The position numbers and the translations under genes are program-made. This document shows, piece after piece, positions 26,055-34,618 of a stretch of 64,000 nucleotides of DNA; the stretch's first letter is position 1; every line of letters begins with the position of its first letter. Under the pieces are notes generated by a model, which was not told the origin of the DNA, ran no database searches, and saw only the letters and a program-made list of their open reading frames with translations. Source of the DNA: Streptomyces scabiei 87.22 (GTDB lineage Bacteria > Actinomycetota > Actinomycetes > Streptomycetales > Streptomycetaceae); the NCBI RefSeq assembly GCF_000091305.1, contig NC_013929.1, positions 1,736,001 to 1,800,000 on the forward strand, in the 5' to 3' direction.

Positions 26055-26121
26055 TTGACACCCGGGAAACGTCGGCGCAACATCCGTGCAACCGCTACTA
26101 ACTACCCAGTGGGTTAATTAG
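26055..26121 (+). promoter_or_regulatory. Transporter promoter with downstream TetR-type operator
   Basis: TTGACA (26055-26060), 17 bp, CAACAT (26078-26083) precede a 24-bp imperfect palindrome CTAACTACCCAGTGGGTTAATTAG (26098-26121). The outer CTAA...TTAG matches the operator at 25043. The remainder of the 357-bp gap (25888-26054, 26122-26244) shows nothing clear apart from the Shine-Dalgarno GAAGGAG. Confidence 0.65.
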
Positions 26122-26244
26122 CCGGGTCGCACCCGGCGCGGCCGCCCCGTCACCCCCAGGGTCCGGCCCTCTCCCCCGCCGGAACCCCCCTGTCTTCCTC
26201 CGCCCCGCTCCGCCTACGGTGGAGAACCCTCGAAGGAGTACGCC

Positions 26245-27585
26245 GTGTCCGTCCCCGCCGCACCGCCCGGCCAGCCCCGGAAGGCCGCCACGGCCGCCTG
26301 GATCGGCAGCGCCCTGGAGTACTACGACTTCTTCATCTACGGCAGCGCCGCCGCCCTGATCTTCCCGGCGGTCTTCTTCGACGAGTCCGACCCGGCCACC
26401 GCGACCCTGCTGTCGCTGGCCACGTTCGGCGTCGCGTACGCGGCCCGGCCGATCGGCGCGCTGGTCCTCGGACACTTCGGCGACCGGCTGGGCCGCAAGA
26501 AGATCATGGTCTTCACGCTGATCCTGATGGGCGTGTCGACCTTCCTGATCGGCTGCCTGCCCACCCGCGACCAGGTCGGCACCCTCGCCCCGGTCCTGCT
26601 GGTGCTCTGCCGCGTGCTGCAGGGCATCTCGGCGGCCGGCGAGCAGGCCAGCGCGAACTCCATGACGCTGGAGCACGCCCCCTCGGACCGGCGCGGCTTC
26701 TTCACGAGCTTCACCCTCAGCGGCACCCAGGGCGGGCAGCTCCTCGCCACCCTGGTCTTCATCCCGATCGCGGCGCTCCCCGAGGACCAGCTGCTGTCCT
26801 GGGGCTGGCGCGTCCCGTTCTGGCTGAGCATCGCGGTCGCCGTCGTCGGCTACGTCATCCGCCGCACCCTGGACGAGACCCCGGCCTTCACGCAGCAGAC
26901 CGAGTCCGAGGGCGTCGCGAAGCTGCCGCTGGCCATCCTGATGCGGGAGCACTGGGCGGACGTGCTGCGGGTCGTCGCGGGCGCGCTGGTCGCCTCGGTC
27001 TCCACGATCTTCACGGTGTGGGCGCTGGCGTACGGCACGAGCGAGTCGGTCGGCCTGTCCCGTTCCTCCATGCTGTGGGTGGGGGCGCTCGCCAACCTGG
27101 TCGCGCTGGGCGCCATCCCGCTGTGGGCCACGCTCTCCGACCGCATCGGCCGCCGTCCGGTCTTCGCGATCGGCGCGGGCGGCAGCGCGGTGCTGATGTT
27201 CGTCTACCTGTGGGCGGTCTCCACCGGCGCCTACCCGCTGGTCCTGGTCCTCGGCATCATCACCTTCGGCGTCGTCTACAGCGCCGCCAACGGCATCTGG
27301 CCCTCGTTCTACGGCGAGATGTTCTCCACCCGCGTCCGGCTGTCCGGTATGGCCATCGGCACCCAGATCGGCTTCGCGGTCGCCGGGTTCGCCGTCACCT
27401 TCGCCGCGCAGATCGCCGGCCCGGACGGTGACGACTGGTTCGCCGTGGCCCTGTTCACCGCGGCCCTGTGCGTCCCGCCCGTCATCGCCGCCCTCACCGC
27501 CCGGGAGACCCACCGGATCCCGACCGACCTCCTCGGCGTCCGCACCCCGCGCGAGAAGAACGACCGGGAGCGCGTCGCGGCCTGA
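26245..27585 (+). CDS. MHS-family MFS transporter (shikimate/dicarboxylate:H+ symporter type)
   Basis: This 446-residue, 12-helix MFS protein belongs to the metabolite:H+ symporter family (ShiA, KgtP, ProP). Family marks are SALEYYDFFIYGSAAALIFP in helix 1, GHFGDRLGRKKIM between helices 2 and 3, RVLQGISAAGE and the second-half DRIGRRP loop. The GTG at 26245 follows GAAGGAG. Given the adjacent dehydroshikimate dehydratase and shikimate dehydrogenase, shikimate or quinate uptake is likely. Confidence 0.92.
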   Translation: MSVPAAPPGQPRKAATAAWIGSALEYYDFFIYGSAAALIFPAVFFDESDPATATLLSLATFGVAYAARPIGALVLGHFGDRLGRKKIMVFTLILMGVSTFLIGCLPTRDQVGTLAPVLLVLCRVLQGISAAGEQASANSMTLEHAPSDRRGFFTSFTLSGTQGGQLLATLVFIPIAALPEDQLLSWGWRVPFWLSIAVAVVGYVIRRTLDETPAFTQQTESEGVAKLPLAILMREHWADVLRVVAGALVASVSTIFTVWALAYGTSESVGLSRSSMLWVGALANLVALGAIPLWATLSDRIGRRPVFAIGAGGSAVLMFVYLWAVSTGAYPLVLVLGIITFGVVYSAANGIWPSFYGEMFSTRVRLSGMAIGTQIGFAVAGFAVTFAAQIAGPDGDDWFAVALFTAALCVPPVIAALTARETHRIPTDLLGVRTPREKNDRERVAA

Positions 27586-27607
27586 GCACCGGCCCGGAAC
27601 ACACCCC

Positions 27608-27642
27608 GCGTCCCCGGACACCCCCGAGGTGTCCGGGGACGC
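27608..27642 (+). terminator. Hairpin terminator after MHS transporter
   Basis: A perfect 15-bp stem (GCGTCCCCGGACACC, 5-nt loop). A direct repeat GCTCCGGACGCCCG follows at about 27649-27676. Confidence 0.85.
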
Positions 27643-27787
27643 GTGCGCGCTCCGGACGCCCGGCTCCGGACGCCCGGCTGCAGACCCCGGGCCCCGCGGG
27701 AGCGGCCCCAGCACGGGGAGCTTCGCAGGTCGGGGGCATGATGGCCGCACCGCGACGATCGCGCGGCACCGTCACCGGGGGTCAGGG

Positions 27788-28423
27788 ATGAAACGCACCG
27801 AGGACCCGTACGGAGCCACGCCTCCGCCGTGGCGGGGATGGCCGTCGGCCGAGACGAGCCGGCGGCGCTGGAGGATCGCGCTGCTGGTGCCGGCGGCCGG
27901 GGTGGTCGGCTGCGGCCTGTCTCTGCTGGTGGCGGGCGCGTTCGCCCTGCTGCTGGTGGTGAGCCGTCTGTCGGTTCCCGTCCCCGACGGGGAGCCTCTC
28001 GCGCTGAGCCGGTCCGAGGTCACCGGCACCTGGGTCGACGAGCGGGGCGGGCGGCTGACGCTCAGGCAGGACGGGACGTTCGGGTCGGACGGGGTCTGCG
28101 GCGACTTCGACGACAACGACGACGACCGCGCCGAGGAGGTCACCGCCCCGGCCCCCGGCGAGGGCGGCTGGGAACACGACGAGACCGGGGACGACATCGA
28201 CACGGGCGCTCCCGTCTCCACGGTCCACCTCACGTTCGCCCCCTCCGGGATCTGGGCCCGCTACGAGGCCCGGGGCACGTCGAAGGACCCGGTCCTGTGG
28301 ACCTACGTCGGCGATCCCGACGAAGGCCGCCTCTGCGTCCTGGAGAAGGCGGGATCGGCCTCGACGGACACTCCCGGGGCGGACGACGGGATCCTTCGCG
28401 CGGACACCGGGAGCCGTCAGTAG
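27788..28423 (+). CDS. Single-pass membrane protein of unknown function
   Basis: The 211-residue product has a short cytoplasmic N-terminus, one hydrophobic helix (about 30-60, ALLVPAAGVVGCGLSLLVAG onward) and an extracytoplasmic domain of about 140 residues. That domain opens with EVTGTWVDERGGRLTLRQDGTF, listed by position 75-96, a pattern common in small Streptomyces surface proteins. The acidic stretch DDNDDD and paired cysteines (VCGD, RLCVLE) suggest a folded, possibly disulfide-bonded domain. I do not recognise a function. The ATG at 27788 follows CAGGG. The last codons lie in a 20-bp tandem duplication that runs into the next promoter. Confidence 0.75.
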   Translation: MKRTEDPYGATPPPWRGWPSAETSRRRWRIALLVPAAGVVGCGLSLLVAGAFALLLVVSRLSVPVPDGEPLALSRSEVTGTWVDERGGRLTLRQDGTFGSDGVCGDFDDNDDDRAEEVTAPAPGEGGWEHDETGDDIDTGAPVSTVHLTFAPSGIWARYEARGTSKDPVLWTYVGDPDEGRLCVLEKAGSASTDTPGADDGILRADTGSRQ

Positions 28424-28442
28424 ACACCGGGAGCCGTCAGTA
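28403..28442. repeat. 20-bp tandem duplication
   Basis: GACACCGGGAGCCGTCAGTA occurs twice in tandem (28403-28422, 28423-28442), including the stop codon of the membrane-protein gene, so a second stop follows out of the gene. Confidence 0.9.
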
Positions 28443-28476
28443 GACACTGTCTACCTCCGATGGTAGACAGTGTCTA
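28441..28476 (+). promoter_or_regulatory. Twin-palindrome TetR operator with embedded promoter
   Basis: TAGACACTGTCTAC (28441-28454) and its exact complement GTAGACAGTGTCTA (28463-28476) flank an 8-bp spacer, and each arm is itself a 13-bp palindrome. TAGACA (28441-28446) and TAGACA (28464-28469), 17 bp apart, form a plausible -35/-10. Transcription would begin about 28476, the TetR start codon, giving a leaderless, self-repressed transcript. Confidence 0.75.
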
Positions 28477-29054
28477 TGAGTGAGCCGAACACGGGACTGC
28501 GGTCCCGGCTGGTCGAGGTCGGGGTCGAGCTGGTGACGACGGAGGGCGTCCAGGCGCTCTCCCTGCGGGAGATCGCGCGGCGTGCGGGGGTGTCGCACGG
28601 GGCGCCGCGCCGCTACTTCCCCACCCATCTGGAGCTGCTGTCCGCCATCGCGCGCCGGGGCTTCGAGGACCTCGCCGCCCGGGGGACGGCCGCGCTCGGG
28701 GAGGGTACGGCGAGTCCGCGCGAGCAGATCGCCACGCTGGCGCACGTGTACCTCGACTTCGCGCTCACCCGGCGGGGCATGCACGAGCTGATGTTCCGTC
28801 ACGACCTGCTGGAGAGCGACGGGCTGGGGTTGCGCGACACCAGCCTGCCGATCTTCGCCCTGCTGGTGGACCTCGTCGGACGGGCCCGGCCGGGCGCCGA
28901 CGCCCGGCTGGTCGCGGGGGCCCTGCTGGCGAACCTCCACGGCATCGCCCAGCTGTGGACCTGGGGCAGCCTCCAGCTCACCACGGGCGCCGACGACGTC
29001 GCTCCCCTGCTGCGCACCGCGCTGGACGCGCACCTGGGGAGCGAGGGCCGATGA
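28476..29054 (+). CDS. TetR-family regulator of the adjacent efflux pump
   Basis: This 192-residue protein has the HTH LSLREIARRAGVSHGAPRRY near residue 30 and the C-terminal TetR_C_13-like region (LLANLHGIAQLWTWGSLQL). The ATG at 28476 lies at the edge of the twin palindrome, with no Shine-Dalgarno, in keeping with leaderless translation. GTG at 28470 would be inside the operator. Its stop overlaps the MFS start by 4 bp (ATGA), so it very probably autoregulates a TetR-pump operon. Confidence 0.9.
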   Translation: MSEPNTGLRSRLVEVGVELVTTEGVQALSLREIARRAGVSHGAPRRYFPTHLELLSAIARRGFEDLAARGTAALGEGTASPREQIATLAHVYLDFALTRRGMHELMFRHDLLESDGLGLRDTSLPIFALLVDLVGRARPGADARLVAGALLANLHGIAQLWTWGSLQLTTGADDVAPLLRTALDAHLGSEGR

Positions 29055-30496
29055 CGGCGACCTCCGCGCGGACCGTCGCCGGACCGGACGCGCCGGCATC
29101 GGCGCCGCACCGTCGTCTCACCCTCGCCTGCAGCGTGCTCGGCGCCGTGCTGGTGGCCCTCGACGGCACCGTCCTGACCATCGCCCAGCCGACGCTGCGC
29201 CGCGACCTGGACGCCGGCCTCACCGAGGTGCAGTGGACCAGCACCGGCTATCTGATCGCGGTGGCGGGGCTGCTGGTGTTCGCGGGACGGCTGGGCGACC
29301 GGTTCGGACACCGGCGCGTCTTCGGCTGGGGCGTCCTGGGGTTCGGCGCGGCCTCCGCCGCCATCGGGTGCGCGCCCGGAGTGGGCTGGGTGATCGGGCT
29401 GCGGGTCGTCCAGGGTGTCTTCGGCGCGCTGCTGCAGCCCGCCACGCTCGGGATGCTGCGGGCCGCGTATCCCCCCGACAGGCTGGGAATGCCCATCGCG
29501 CTGCGGACCAGCGCGATCGGTGTGGCGGTCGCCGCCGGTCCGCTGGTCGGCGGGGTGCTGGTCGCCCAGCTGGGCTGGCGGGCGGTGTTCTTCCTCAACG
29601 TCGTTCCGGCGCTGGTCATGGGCGTGCTGGCGCTGACGGTACGTCCCCCGCGGGCGCCGGACACGACGAGGACCCCGGGGCCCGGGCTCGACCTGCCCGG
29701 CGCCGCGCTGCTCGCGGTGGCCCTGGCGGCGCTCGTGCACACGCTCACCGGGGTGCCGGCGCACGGCTGGACCGTGACCGGTGTGCTCGGTCTGTTGATC
29801 GCGGCCGGGGCCGCCCTCGCCCTGGTCCGGCGCGAACGGCGGACGCCCGATCCGCTGTTGCCGCCCGCCGTGCTCGGCTCGGCACCCGTGCGGGCGGCGC
29901 TCGGCGCGCTGGTGGCCGCGTCGGCGGCGATGCTCGGCGCACTGTTCGTGTGCAGTTTCGTCCTCCAGGACGTCCTCGGCCTGGACCCGCTGCACACGAG
30001 TCTCGTCGCGCTGCCCGGCGGCGTGACGATGGTCCTCGGCGCGCCGCTGTCGGCCGTCGCGCTGCGCCGGTGGGGCGCCCGCCCCACGGCCCTGGCGGGC
30101 ACGGTGCTGCTGGCCTGCGGGGTGCTGTCGCTGTCCCGGCTCGGACCGGGCTCGTCCACGGTGGTGATCGGCGGCGGATTCCTGCTGCTGGGCGCCGGTT
30201 TCGGTGCGCTGATGGTCACCGCGACCGCCGTCGTCGTCCGGCAGGCGCCGCCGGAGTCGGCGGGGGTGGCGGGCGGGCTGCAGCAGACCGCGCTGAACGT
30301 CGGCCCCGCGCTGGGGGTGGCGGCGGCGACCTCGCTCATGCCGCTCGGTACGGGCCCCGCCCTGCTGCTCCTGGCCGGGGTGGCCGCGCTCGGCGCACCT
30401 CTCGCCGTACGAATGCCCCGACCCGCCCGCCCCGCCAGGGATGGAACGCGATCAGTACGGAACGATGAGGACAACAGCGATGAACAAGGGCCGTGA
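29051..30496 (+). CDS. MFS drug efflux transporter (DHA2/EmrB-QacA type)
   Basis: This 481-residue protein has about 14 hydrophobic segments. Drug:H+ antiporter-2 motifs are visible: LDGTVLTIAQPTLRRDL in helix 1, GRLGDRFGHRRVFGWG (motif A) and RVVQGVFGALLQPATLGML (motif C region). It would export a drug or endogenous metabolite. It overlaps the TetR gene by 4 bp, a classic repressor-pump pair. Confidence 0.92.
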   Translation: MTATSARTVAGPDAPASAPHRRLTLACSVLGAVLVALDGTVLTIAQPTLRRDLDAGLTEVQWTSTGYLIAVAGLLVFAGRLGDRFGHRRVFGWGVLGFGAASAAIGCAPGVGWVIGLRVVQGVFGALLQPATLGMLRAAYPPDRLGMPIALRTSAIGVAVAAGPLVGGVLVAQLGWRAVFFLNVVPALVMGVLALTVRPPRAPDTTRTPGPGLDLPGAALLAVALAALVHTLTGVPAHGWTVTGVLGLLIAAGAALALVRRERRTPDPLLPPAVLGSAPVRAALGALVAASAAMLGALFVCSFVLQDVLGLDPLHTSLVALPGGVTMVLGAPLSAVALRRWGARPTALAGTVLLACGVLSLSRLGPGSSTVVIGGGFLLLGAGFGALMVTATAVVVRQAPPESAGVAGGLQQTALNVGPALGVAAATSLMPLGTGPALLLLAGVAALGAPLAVRMPRPARPARDGTRSVRNDEDNSDEQGP

Positions 30497-30521
30497 CCCG
30501 GGCGACCGGAGGAGAACCACC

Positions 30522-31748
30522 ATGGAACGACTGCGCCGAGAGGTCGAGCCGCGCGAGGCGGGCCTCGACCCGAAGACCCTGGCCGATCTGGACGCCTATC
30601 TGGCCCGGCAGGTCGACGAGGGCCGTCTGCCCGGCTATCTGCTGTCCCTGGCGCGCGGCGGTCGCGTCGCCCATCTGACGACGTACGGGCAGCGCGACCG
30701 CGAGGCGGGACTCCCCGTCGGGACGGACACACTGTGGCGGGTCTACTCCATGACCAAGCCCGTCACGTCGGTCGCCGCGCTGATACTGATCGAGGAGGGG
30801 AAGCTCTCGCTCGCGGACCCGGTCTCCCGTCACCTTCCGGAGTTCGCCGAGCCGCGCGTGTACGAGTCCGGGTCGGGCGCCGACGTCAGGACCCGTCCCG
30901 CCGAGGGGCCGATCCTCGTCCGCCATCTGATGACCCACACCTCGGGCCTGACGTTCGGCTTCTACTACGACCACCCCGTCGACGCGCTCTACCGCGACGC
31001 GGGCCTGGAGAACTCCGTACGGCCCGGCGCCACCCTCGCGCAGACCTGCGCGGAGTACGCGCGCCTGCCGCTGCAGTTCGAGCCGGGCTCGCAGTGGAAC
31101 TACTCCGTCTCCACCAACGTCCTCGGCCGGATCGTCGAGGTGGTGTCGGGACAAGACCTCGACACGTTCTTCGCCGAACGGATCCTCGGACCGCTCGGCA
31201 TGACGGACGCCGGTTTCCAGGTCGGCCCCGAACAGGCGGACAGGCTGGCGGAGTTGTACGGGGAGCAGGAGGACGGCTCGATCGCGCCCGTGCCGGGGCT
31301 GCCGCTGCGCGGCGGCCGTCCGCGCTTCCTCTCCGGAAGCGGCGGTCTCGCCGCGACCGCCCGGGACTACCACCGCTTCGCCGAGTTCCTGCGCCGGCGC
31401 GGCGAACTCGACGGCGTACGGCTGCTGTCCGCCGAGTCCGTCGACCTGATGACCGCCAACCAGTTGCCGGGAGGGGTCGACATCCACACCCACGGCAGTG
31501 CGTTCCACCGGCAGCCGGGCAACCGGGGTGTCGGCTTCGGGCTGGGGGTGTCCGTCGTCGTCGACCCGGCCGCCACCGAGTACCCGTCCTCGGCGGGCAC
31601 GTTCGGGTGGACCGGGGCCGCGACGACGATCTTCTGGGTGGATCCGCGGCGGGACCTCACGGTGCAGTTCATGACGCAGGTGCGACGCCGGTCGTCGTTC
31701 TCGGTGTATCCGGAGCTGCGGAGGCTGGTGCACGAGGCGGTGAACTGA
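30522..31748 (+). CDS. Serine hydrolase of the class C beta-lactamase/esterase family
   Basis: This 408-residue protein carries the SxxK nucleophile motif in YSMTKPVTSVAAL, the YxN/S motif in WNYSVSTNVLGRIVE and a third element around FGWTGAATT. No export signal is present. The ATG at 30522 has GGAGGAG at 8 nt; upstream in-frame starts at 30441 and 30480 lie inside the MFS gene. Located 25 nt after the pump gene, it may be cotranscribed and act on the exported compound or on an ester. Confidence 0.87.
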   Translation: MERLRREVEPREAGLDPKTLADLDAYLARQVDEGRLPGYLLSLARGGRVAHLTTYGQRDREAGLPVGTDTLWRVYSMTKPVTSVAALILIEEGKLSLADPVSRHLPEFAEPRVYESGSGADVRTRPAEGPILVRHLMTHTSGLTFGFYYDHPVDALYRDAGLENSVRPGATLAQTCAEYARLPLQFEPGSQWNYSVSTNVLGRIVEVVSGQDLDTFFAERILGPLGMTDAGFQVGPEQADRLAELYGEQEDGSIAPVPGLPLRGGRPRFLSGSGGLAATARDYHRFAEFLRRRGELDGVRLLSAESVDLMTANQLPGGVDIHTHGSAFHRQPGNRGVGFGLGVSVVVDPAATEYPSSAGTFGWTGAATTIFWVDPRRDLTVQFMTQVRRRSSFSVYPELRRLVHEAVN

Positions 31749-31795
31749 ACGCGGTCCGCCACTCCGGCCCATTCGGTCCCCGTCGACGCCGCTAG

Positions 31796-32046
31796 GGCCT
31801 GTCGTTTGGATCGCGCCTGGGCCGCGGGGCTTGGCACGCACTCCCCCGCTGCCTCAAGGGCGTGGGGGGACCCCCAGCGGCGTTGTCGTCAGTTGCCGAC
31901 TCCCCCACTCTCGGCTTCGCTCGAGCGGGAGGTACCCCCATCGCGTCGACGCCTTCCTCCGCCTTGCAGCTGCACGCACCAAGCCCCGCTCACCGGCGGT
32001 CATCAGACACCGTGGCCCGAAGCCGGCATGATCCAAACGACAGACC
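31796..32046. mobile_element. 251-bp non-coding MITE-like element (IS5-type ends)
   Basis: The ends GGGCCTGTCGTTTGGATC and GATCCAAACGACAGACCC are near-perfect inverted repeats (17 of 18), typical of Streptomyces IS5-family elements. Both ends abut CTAG (31792-31795 and 32047-32050), the expected target duplication. The interior has no transposase and contains a palindromic-rich block (CTCTCGGCTTCGCTCGAGCG) often seen in Streptomyces repeats. Confidence 0.8.
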
Positions 32047-32050
32047 CTAG

Positions 32051-33467
32051 TAGTGCTTCGTTACGTTGGGTGATCTCGGCTGTTCGTGGGCAGCTTCCCG
32101 GGGTGAGGTTGGGGGAAGTGGAACGGCTCCGGGGTGAGTTGGCGGAGTTCGTTGCCGATGTGTTCGGGTCGTTTCCGCGGCGGGATCAGCGGCGGTGGGG
32201 CGAGTGTTATCTGCGGGGTCTGATGCTGGACGGCAGGCGCAAGTCGGTGCAGCCGATGGCCGAGCGGCTGCCGGACGGGAACATGCAGGCTCTGCAGCAG
32301 TTCGTGAGCCAGTCGCCGTGGGATCCGCTGCCGGTCCGGCGGCGGATCGCCGGGCGGCTGTGCGAAGTTGTCAGGCCCGAGGTGTGGGTGATCGACGACG
32401 TGTCGTTCCCCAAGTGCGGGAAGGCGTCGGTCGGGGTGGCCCGCCAGTACTGCGGAGCGGTCGGCAAGCGGGCGAACTGCCAGGTCGCGGTCAGTGTCCA
32501 TGCCGCCACCGACACCGCCTCGTGCCCGTTGCAGTGGCAGTTGTATCTGCCGCGGGAGTGGACGGACGAGCCGGACCGGTGCCGCAGAGCAGGAGTCCCC
32601 GACGATGTGGTGCACCGGGAGAAGTGGCGCCTCGCGCTCGGCCTGCTGGACACGCTCGCCGAGTGGCAGCTGAAGGCGCCGGTCGTGGTCGCCGACGCCG
32701 GCTACGGCGTCAGCACTCTGTTCCGGCTCGGTCTTGAGGAGCGGGGGCTGTCCTATGTCCTGGCCCTGACCGGGAAGGAAGTCGCCCACCCGGACGAAGC
32801 CGAGCCGCACCGGCCTGCTTACGGCGGGCTCGGACCGCCCGCCCTTCCCCGCTACCGCACCCCACCCCAAGCCGTTTCCGTCCTCGCGGCGCACGCGGGT
32901 GCACGGCAGTTCACCGAGGTGACCTGGAGGCAGGGCAGCAAAGGCGCGATGACCTCACGGTTCGCGGTGCTGACCATGCGGCCCGCGGGCAAGCAGTCCC
33001 TGGCCGCAGCTCAGGAGGCGGGCGGCGGCCGCAACCGGTGGGACGGCATCCTGCCCGTCCGGACACTGCTCGTCGAATGGCCCGACGGGCAGGACACTCC
33101 GACCAACTACTGGATATCGAACCTGCCCGCCACCACACCGACCGCTGACCTGGTGCGGTGGGCGAAGATGCGCTGGCGGATCGAGCACGACTACCGCGAA
33201 CTCAAGCACGGCCTCGGCCTGGACCATTTCGAGGGCCGCACCTGGCGCGGCTGGCACCACCACGTCACCCTCGTCACCGCCGCACAAGCCTTCCTCACCC
33301 TGCGGCGGCTCGACCCAAAAGTCCGCACACCGGCCTGACCCTCTACCAGGTCCTCGACGTCCTTCAGGACCTGCTGAGGTGCTGGACCGGTACCTGCACC
33401 ACCTGCGGCCGCCCCCTGCCCCGCCCTCGAAGCCGCCACAGACAGCCCAGAACCTAACGAAGCACTA
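32051..33467 (+). mobile_element. Complete IS701-like insertion sequence
   Basis: The 1417-bp element has perfect 13-bp terminal inverted repeats, TAGTGCTTCGTTA at 32051-32063 and TAACGAAGCACTA at 33455-33467, extended imperfectly inward. It is flanked by CTAG on both sides (32047-32050 and 33468-33471). One intact transposase gene fills it; about 130 bp of non-coding sequence follow that gene. It looks recent and possibly active. Confidence 0.88.
32070..33338 (+). CDS. IS701-family DDE transposase
   Basis: This transposase (422 residues from the GTG at 32070) has the DDE_5-type catalytic core: first Asp in WVIDDVSFPKCGK, second in VVVADAGYGVS, and the glutamate in WRIEHDYRELKHGLGLDHFE. The frame continues upstream into the MITE to an ATG at 32028, but that lies outside the inverted repeat and cannot be the element's own start. 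No frameshift or internal stop is present. Confidence 0.9.
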   Translation: MISAVRGQLPGVRLGEVERLRGELAEFVADVFGSFPRRDQRRWGECYLRGLMLDGRRKSVQPMAERLPDGNMQALQQFVSQSPWDPLPVRRRIAGRLCEVVRPEVWVIDDVSFPKCGKASVGVARQYCGAVGKRANCQVAVSVHAATDTASCPLQWQLYLPREWTDEPDRCRRAGVPDDVVHREKWRLALGLLDTLAEWQLKAPVVVADAGYGVSTLFRLGLEERGLSYVLALTGKEVAHPDEAEPHRPAYGGLGPPALPRYRTPPQAVSVLAAHAGARQFTEVTWRQGSKGAMTSRFAVLTMRPAGKQSLAAAQEAGGGRNRWDGILPVRTLLVEWPDGQDTPTNYWISNLPATTPTADLVRWAKMRWRIEHDYRELKHGLGLDHFEGRTWRGWHHHVTLVTAAQAFLTLRRLDPKVRTPA

Positions 33468-34610
33468 CTAGGTGAACTCCACACCGGCGGCGGCCAGTTC
33501 GGCCAGCCACGCGCGGGACCGTTCCCCCGTCTCCGCGGCCCGGCTCAGGCCCGCCGGAAGTGATCCGTCGAGGATGTGTCCCACCCCGAGGGCGAGCGGG
33601 CGGGACACCAGGCGGGCCATCGCGCTCTCCTCCCGCGTGCCGACGGCGTCGAGGAGGTGGCGGCCGGACCAGCGCGCGCCCGACGCGGCCCGCACGTCGA
33701 GGGAGACGGCGAGGACGACCCGGTCGCGGTCGGCGTCGGTGGTCGGATGGCGGGCGGCCAGCTCGCCGGCCAGGGCGGCGATGCGCCGGTCGTCGCCCGC
33801 CTCCAGCTCCGCGAAGACCGGTGCCCAGGCCGTCAGCCAGCCGTCGAGGCGGAGGGTACCCCGGACGAAGGTCTGCGGTTTCCAGGCCGGCGGGATTCCG
33901 TACTGGGCGACGAAGGGCACGCTGTCGCGGTTGGGGTACGCCTCGAAGGTCTCGCCGTCGATGACATGGGGGCGGGTGGCCGTCCAGGGGCGGTCGGCCG
34001 TGGTCTCGGCGCCGTCCTCGATGTAACGGGCGGGCGAGCGCAGGGCGTTCAGCACACCGGCCGGTGCCCAACTGAAGCGGTACCTGAAGTCGTTGGGTAC
34101 GGCCGGGACGCCGCCGCAGTACGAGGTCAGGGTGTAGGAGGCGGGGGTCTCCGGCCCGATGGCGCGGGTGGCCCGGTCGATCAGACTGTGCGCGAAGAGA
34201 TGGTCGATGCCCGGGTCCAGGCCGGCTTCGGTGAGCACGGTGACCCCGGCGGCGCGGGCCGCCGGGACCTGTTCCAGGACGGCGTCCGAGACATAGCTGG
34301 AGCAGGCGAAGTGGGCCCGTGCCCCGACACATGCCCCGAGCAGGGGTCCGTGGTCCGGGGCCGGGAGCATCGAGACCACGATGTCGCCGGGTGCCAGCTC
34401 GGCCGCGAGGGCCGGCAGGGTGTACGCGCGGGGCTCGGCGCGGCCGGTGAGGCCCAGCGCGGCCAGGGCCCGCCCGGCGCGCTCCTCGCTTCGGTGCCAC
34501 AGCCGCACCCCGGCGGCGGTGTCGCACAGCGCGGCCAGTCCGCTGCCCGTGGACAGTCCGGCTCCGACCCAGTGGACGGTACCGCTCGCGGGAACCACCT
34601 CGGCGGTCAT
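33468..34610 (-). CDS. Saccharopine dehydrogenase-like protein (LYS9/glutamate-forming type)
   Basis: This 380-residue oxidoreductase resembles the saccharopine reductase half of lysine-ketoglutarate reductases: an N-terminal Rossmann region beginning VHWVGAGLSTGSG, then HFACSSYVSDAVL, TEAGLDPGIDH and SYCGGVPAVPNDFRYRFSW, all characteristic of saccharopine dehydrogenases. It would split or form saccharopine at the glutamate side. The ATG at 34610 lies 8 nt after the partner gene. Its TAG stop lies in the CTAG target duplication of the IS element, so the insertion did not truncate it. Confidence 0.85.
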   Translation of the reverse strand: MTAEVVPASGTVHWVGAGLSTGSGLAALCDTAAGVRLWHRSEERAGRALAALGLTGRAEPRAYTLPALAAELAPGDIVVSMLPAPDHGPLLGACVGARAHFACSSYVSDAVLEQVPAARAAGVTVLTEAGLDPGIDHLFAHSLIDRATRAIGPETPASYTLTSYCGGVPAVPNDFRYRFSWAPAGVLNALRSPARYIEDGAETTADRPWTATRPHVIDGETFEAYPNRDSVPFVAQYGIPPAWKPQTFVRGTLRLDGWLTAWAPVFAELEAGDDRRIAALAGELAARHPTTDADRDRVVLAVSLDVRAASGARWSGRHLLDAVGTREESAMARLVSRPLALGVGHILDGSLPAGLSRAAETGERSRAWLAELAAAGVEFT

Positions 34611-34618
34611 CGGGCCAC

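Noticed and set aside
26098..27750. A 550-codon minus-strand ORF opposite the MHS transporter
   Set aside because: Composition is Arg/Gly/Asp-biased, as expected of the antisense of a membrane protein gene; the plus-strand gene has full MFS motifs.
32028..32069. Upstream ATG extending the transposase into the MITE
   Set aside because: It lies outside the IS inverted repeat, so it cannot be part of the mobile gene; GTG at 32070 is inside.
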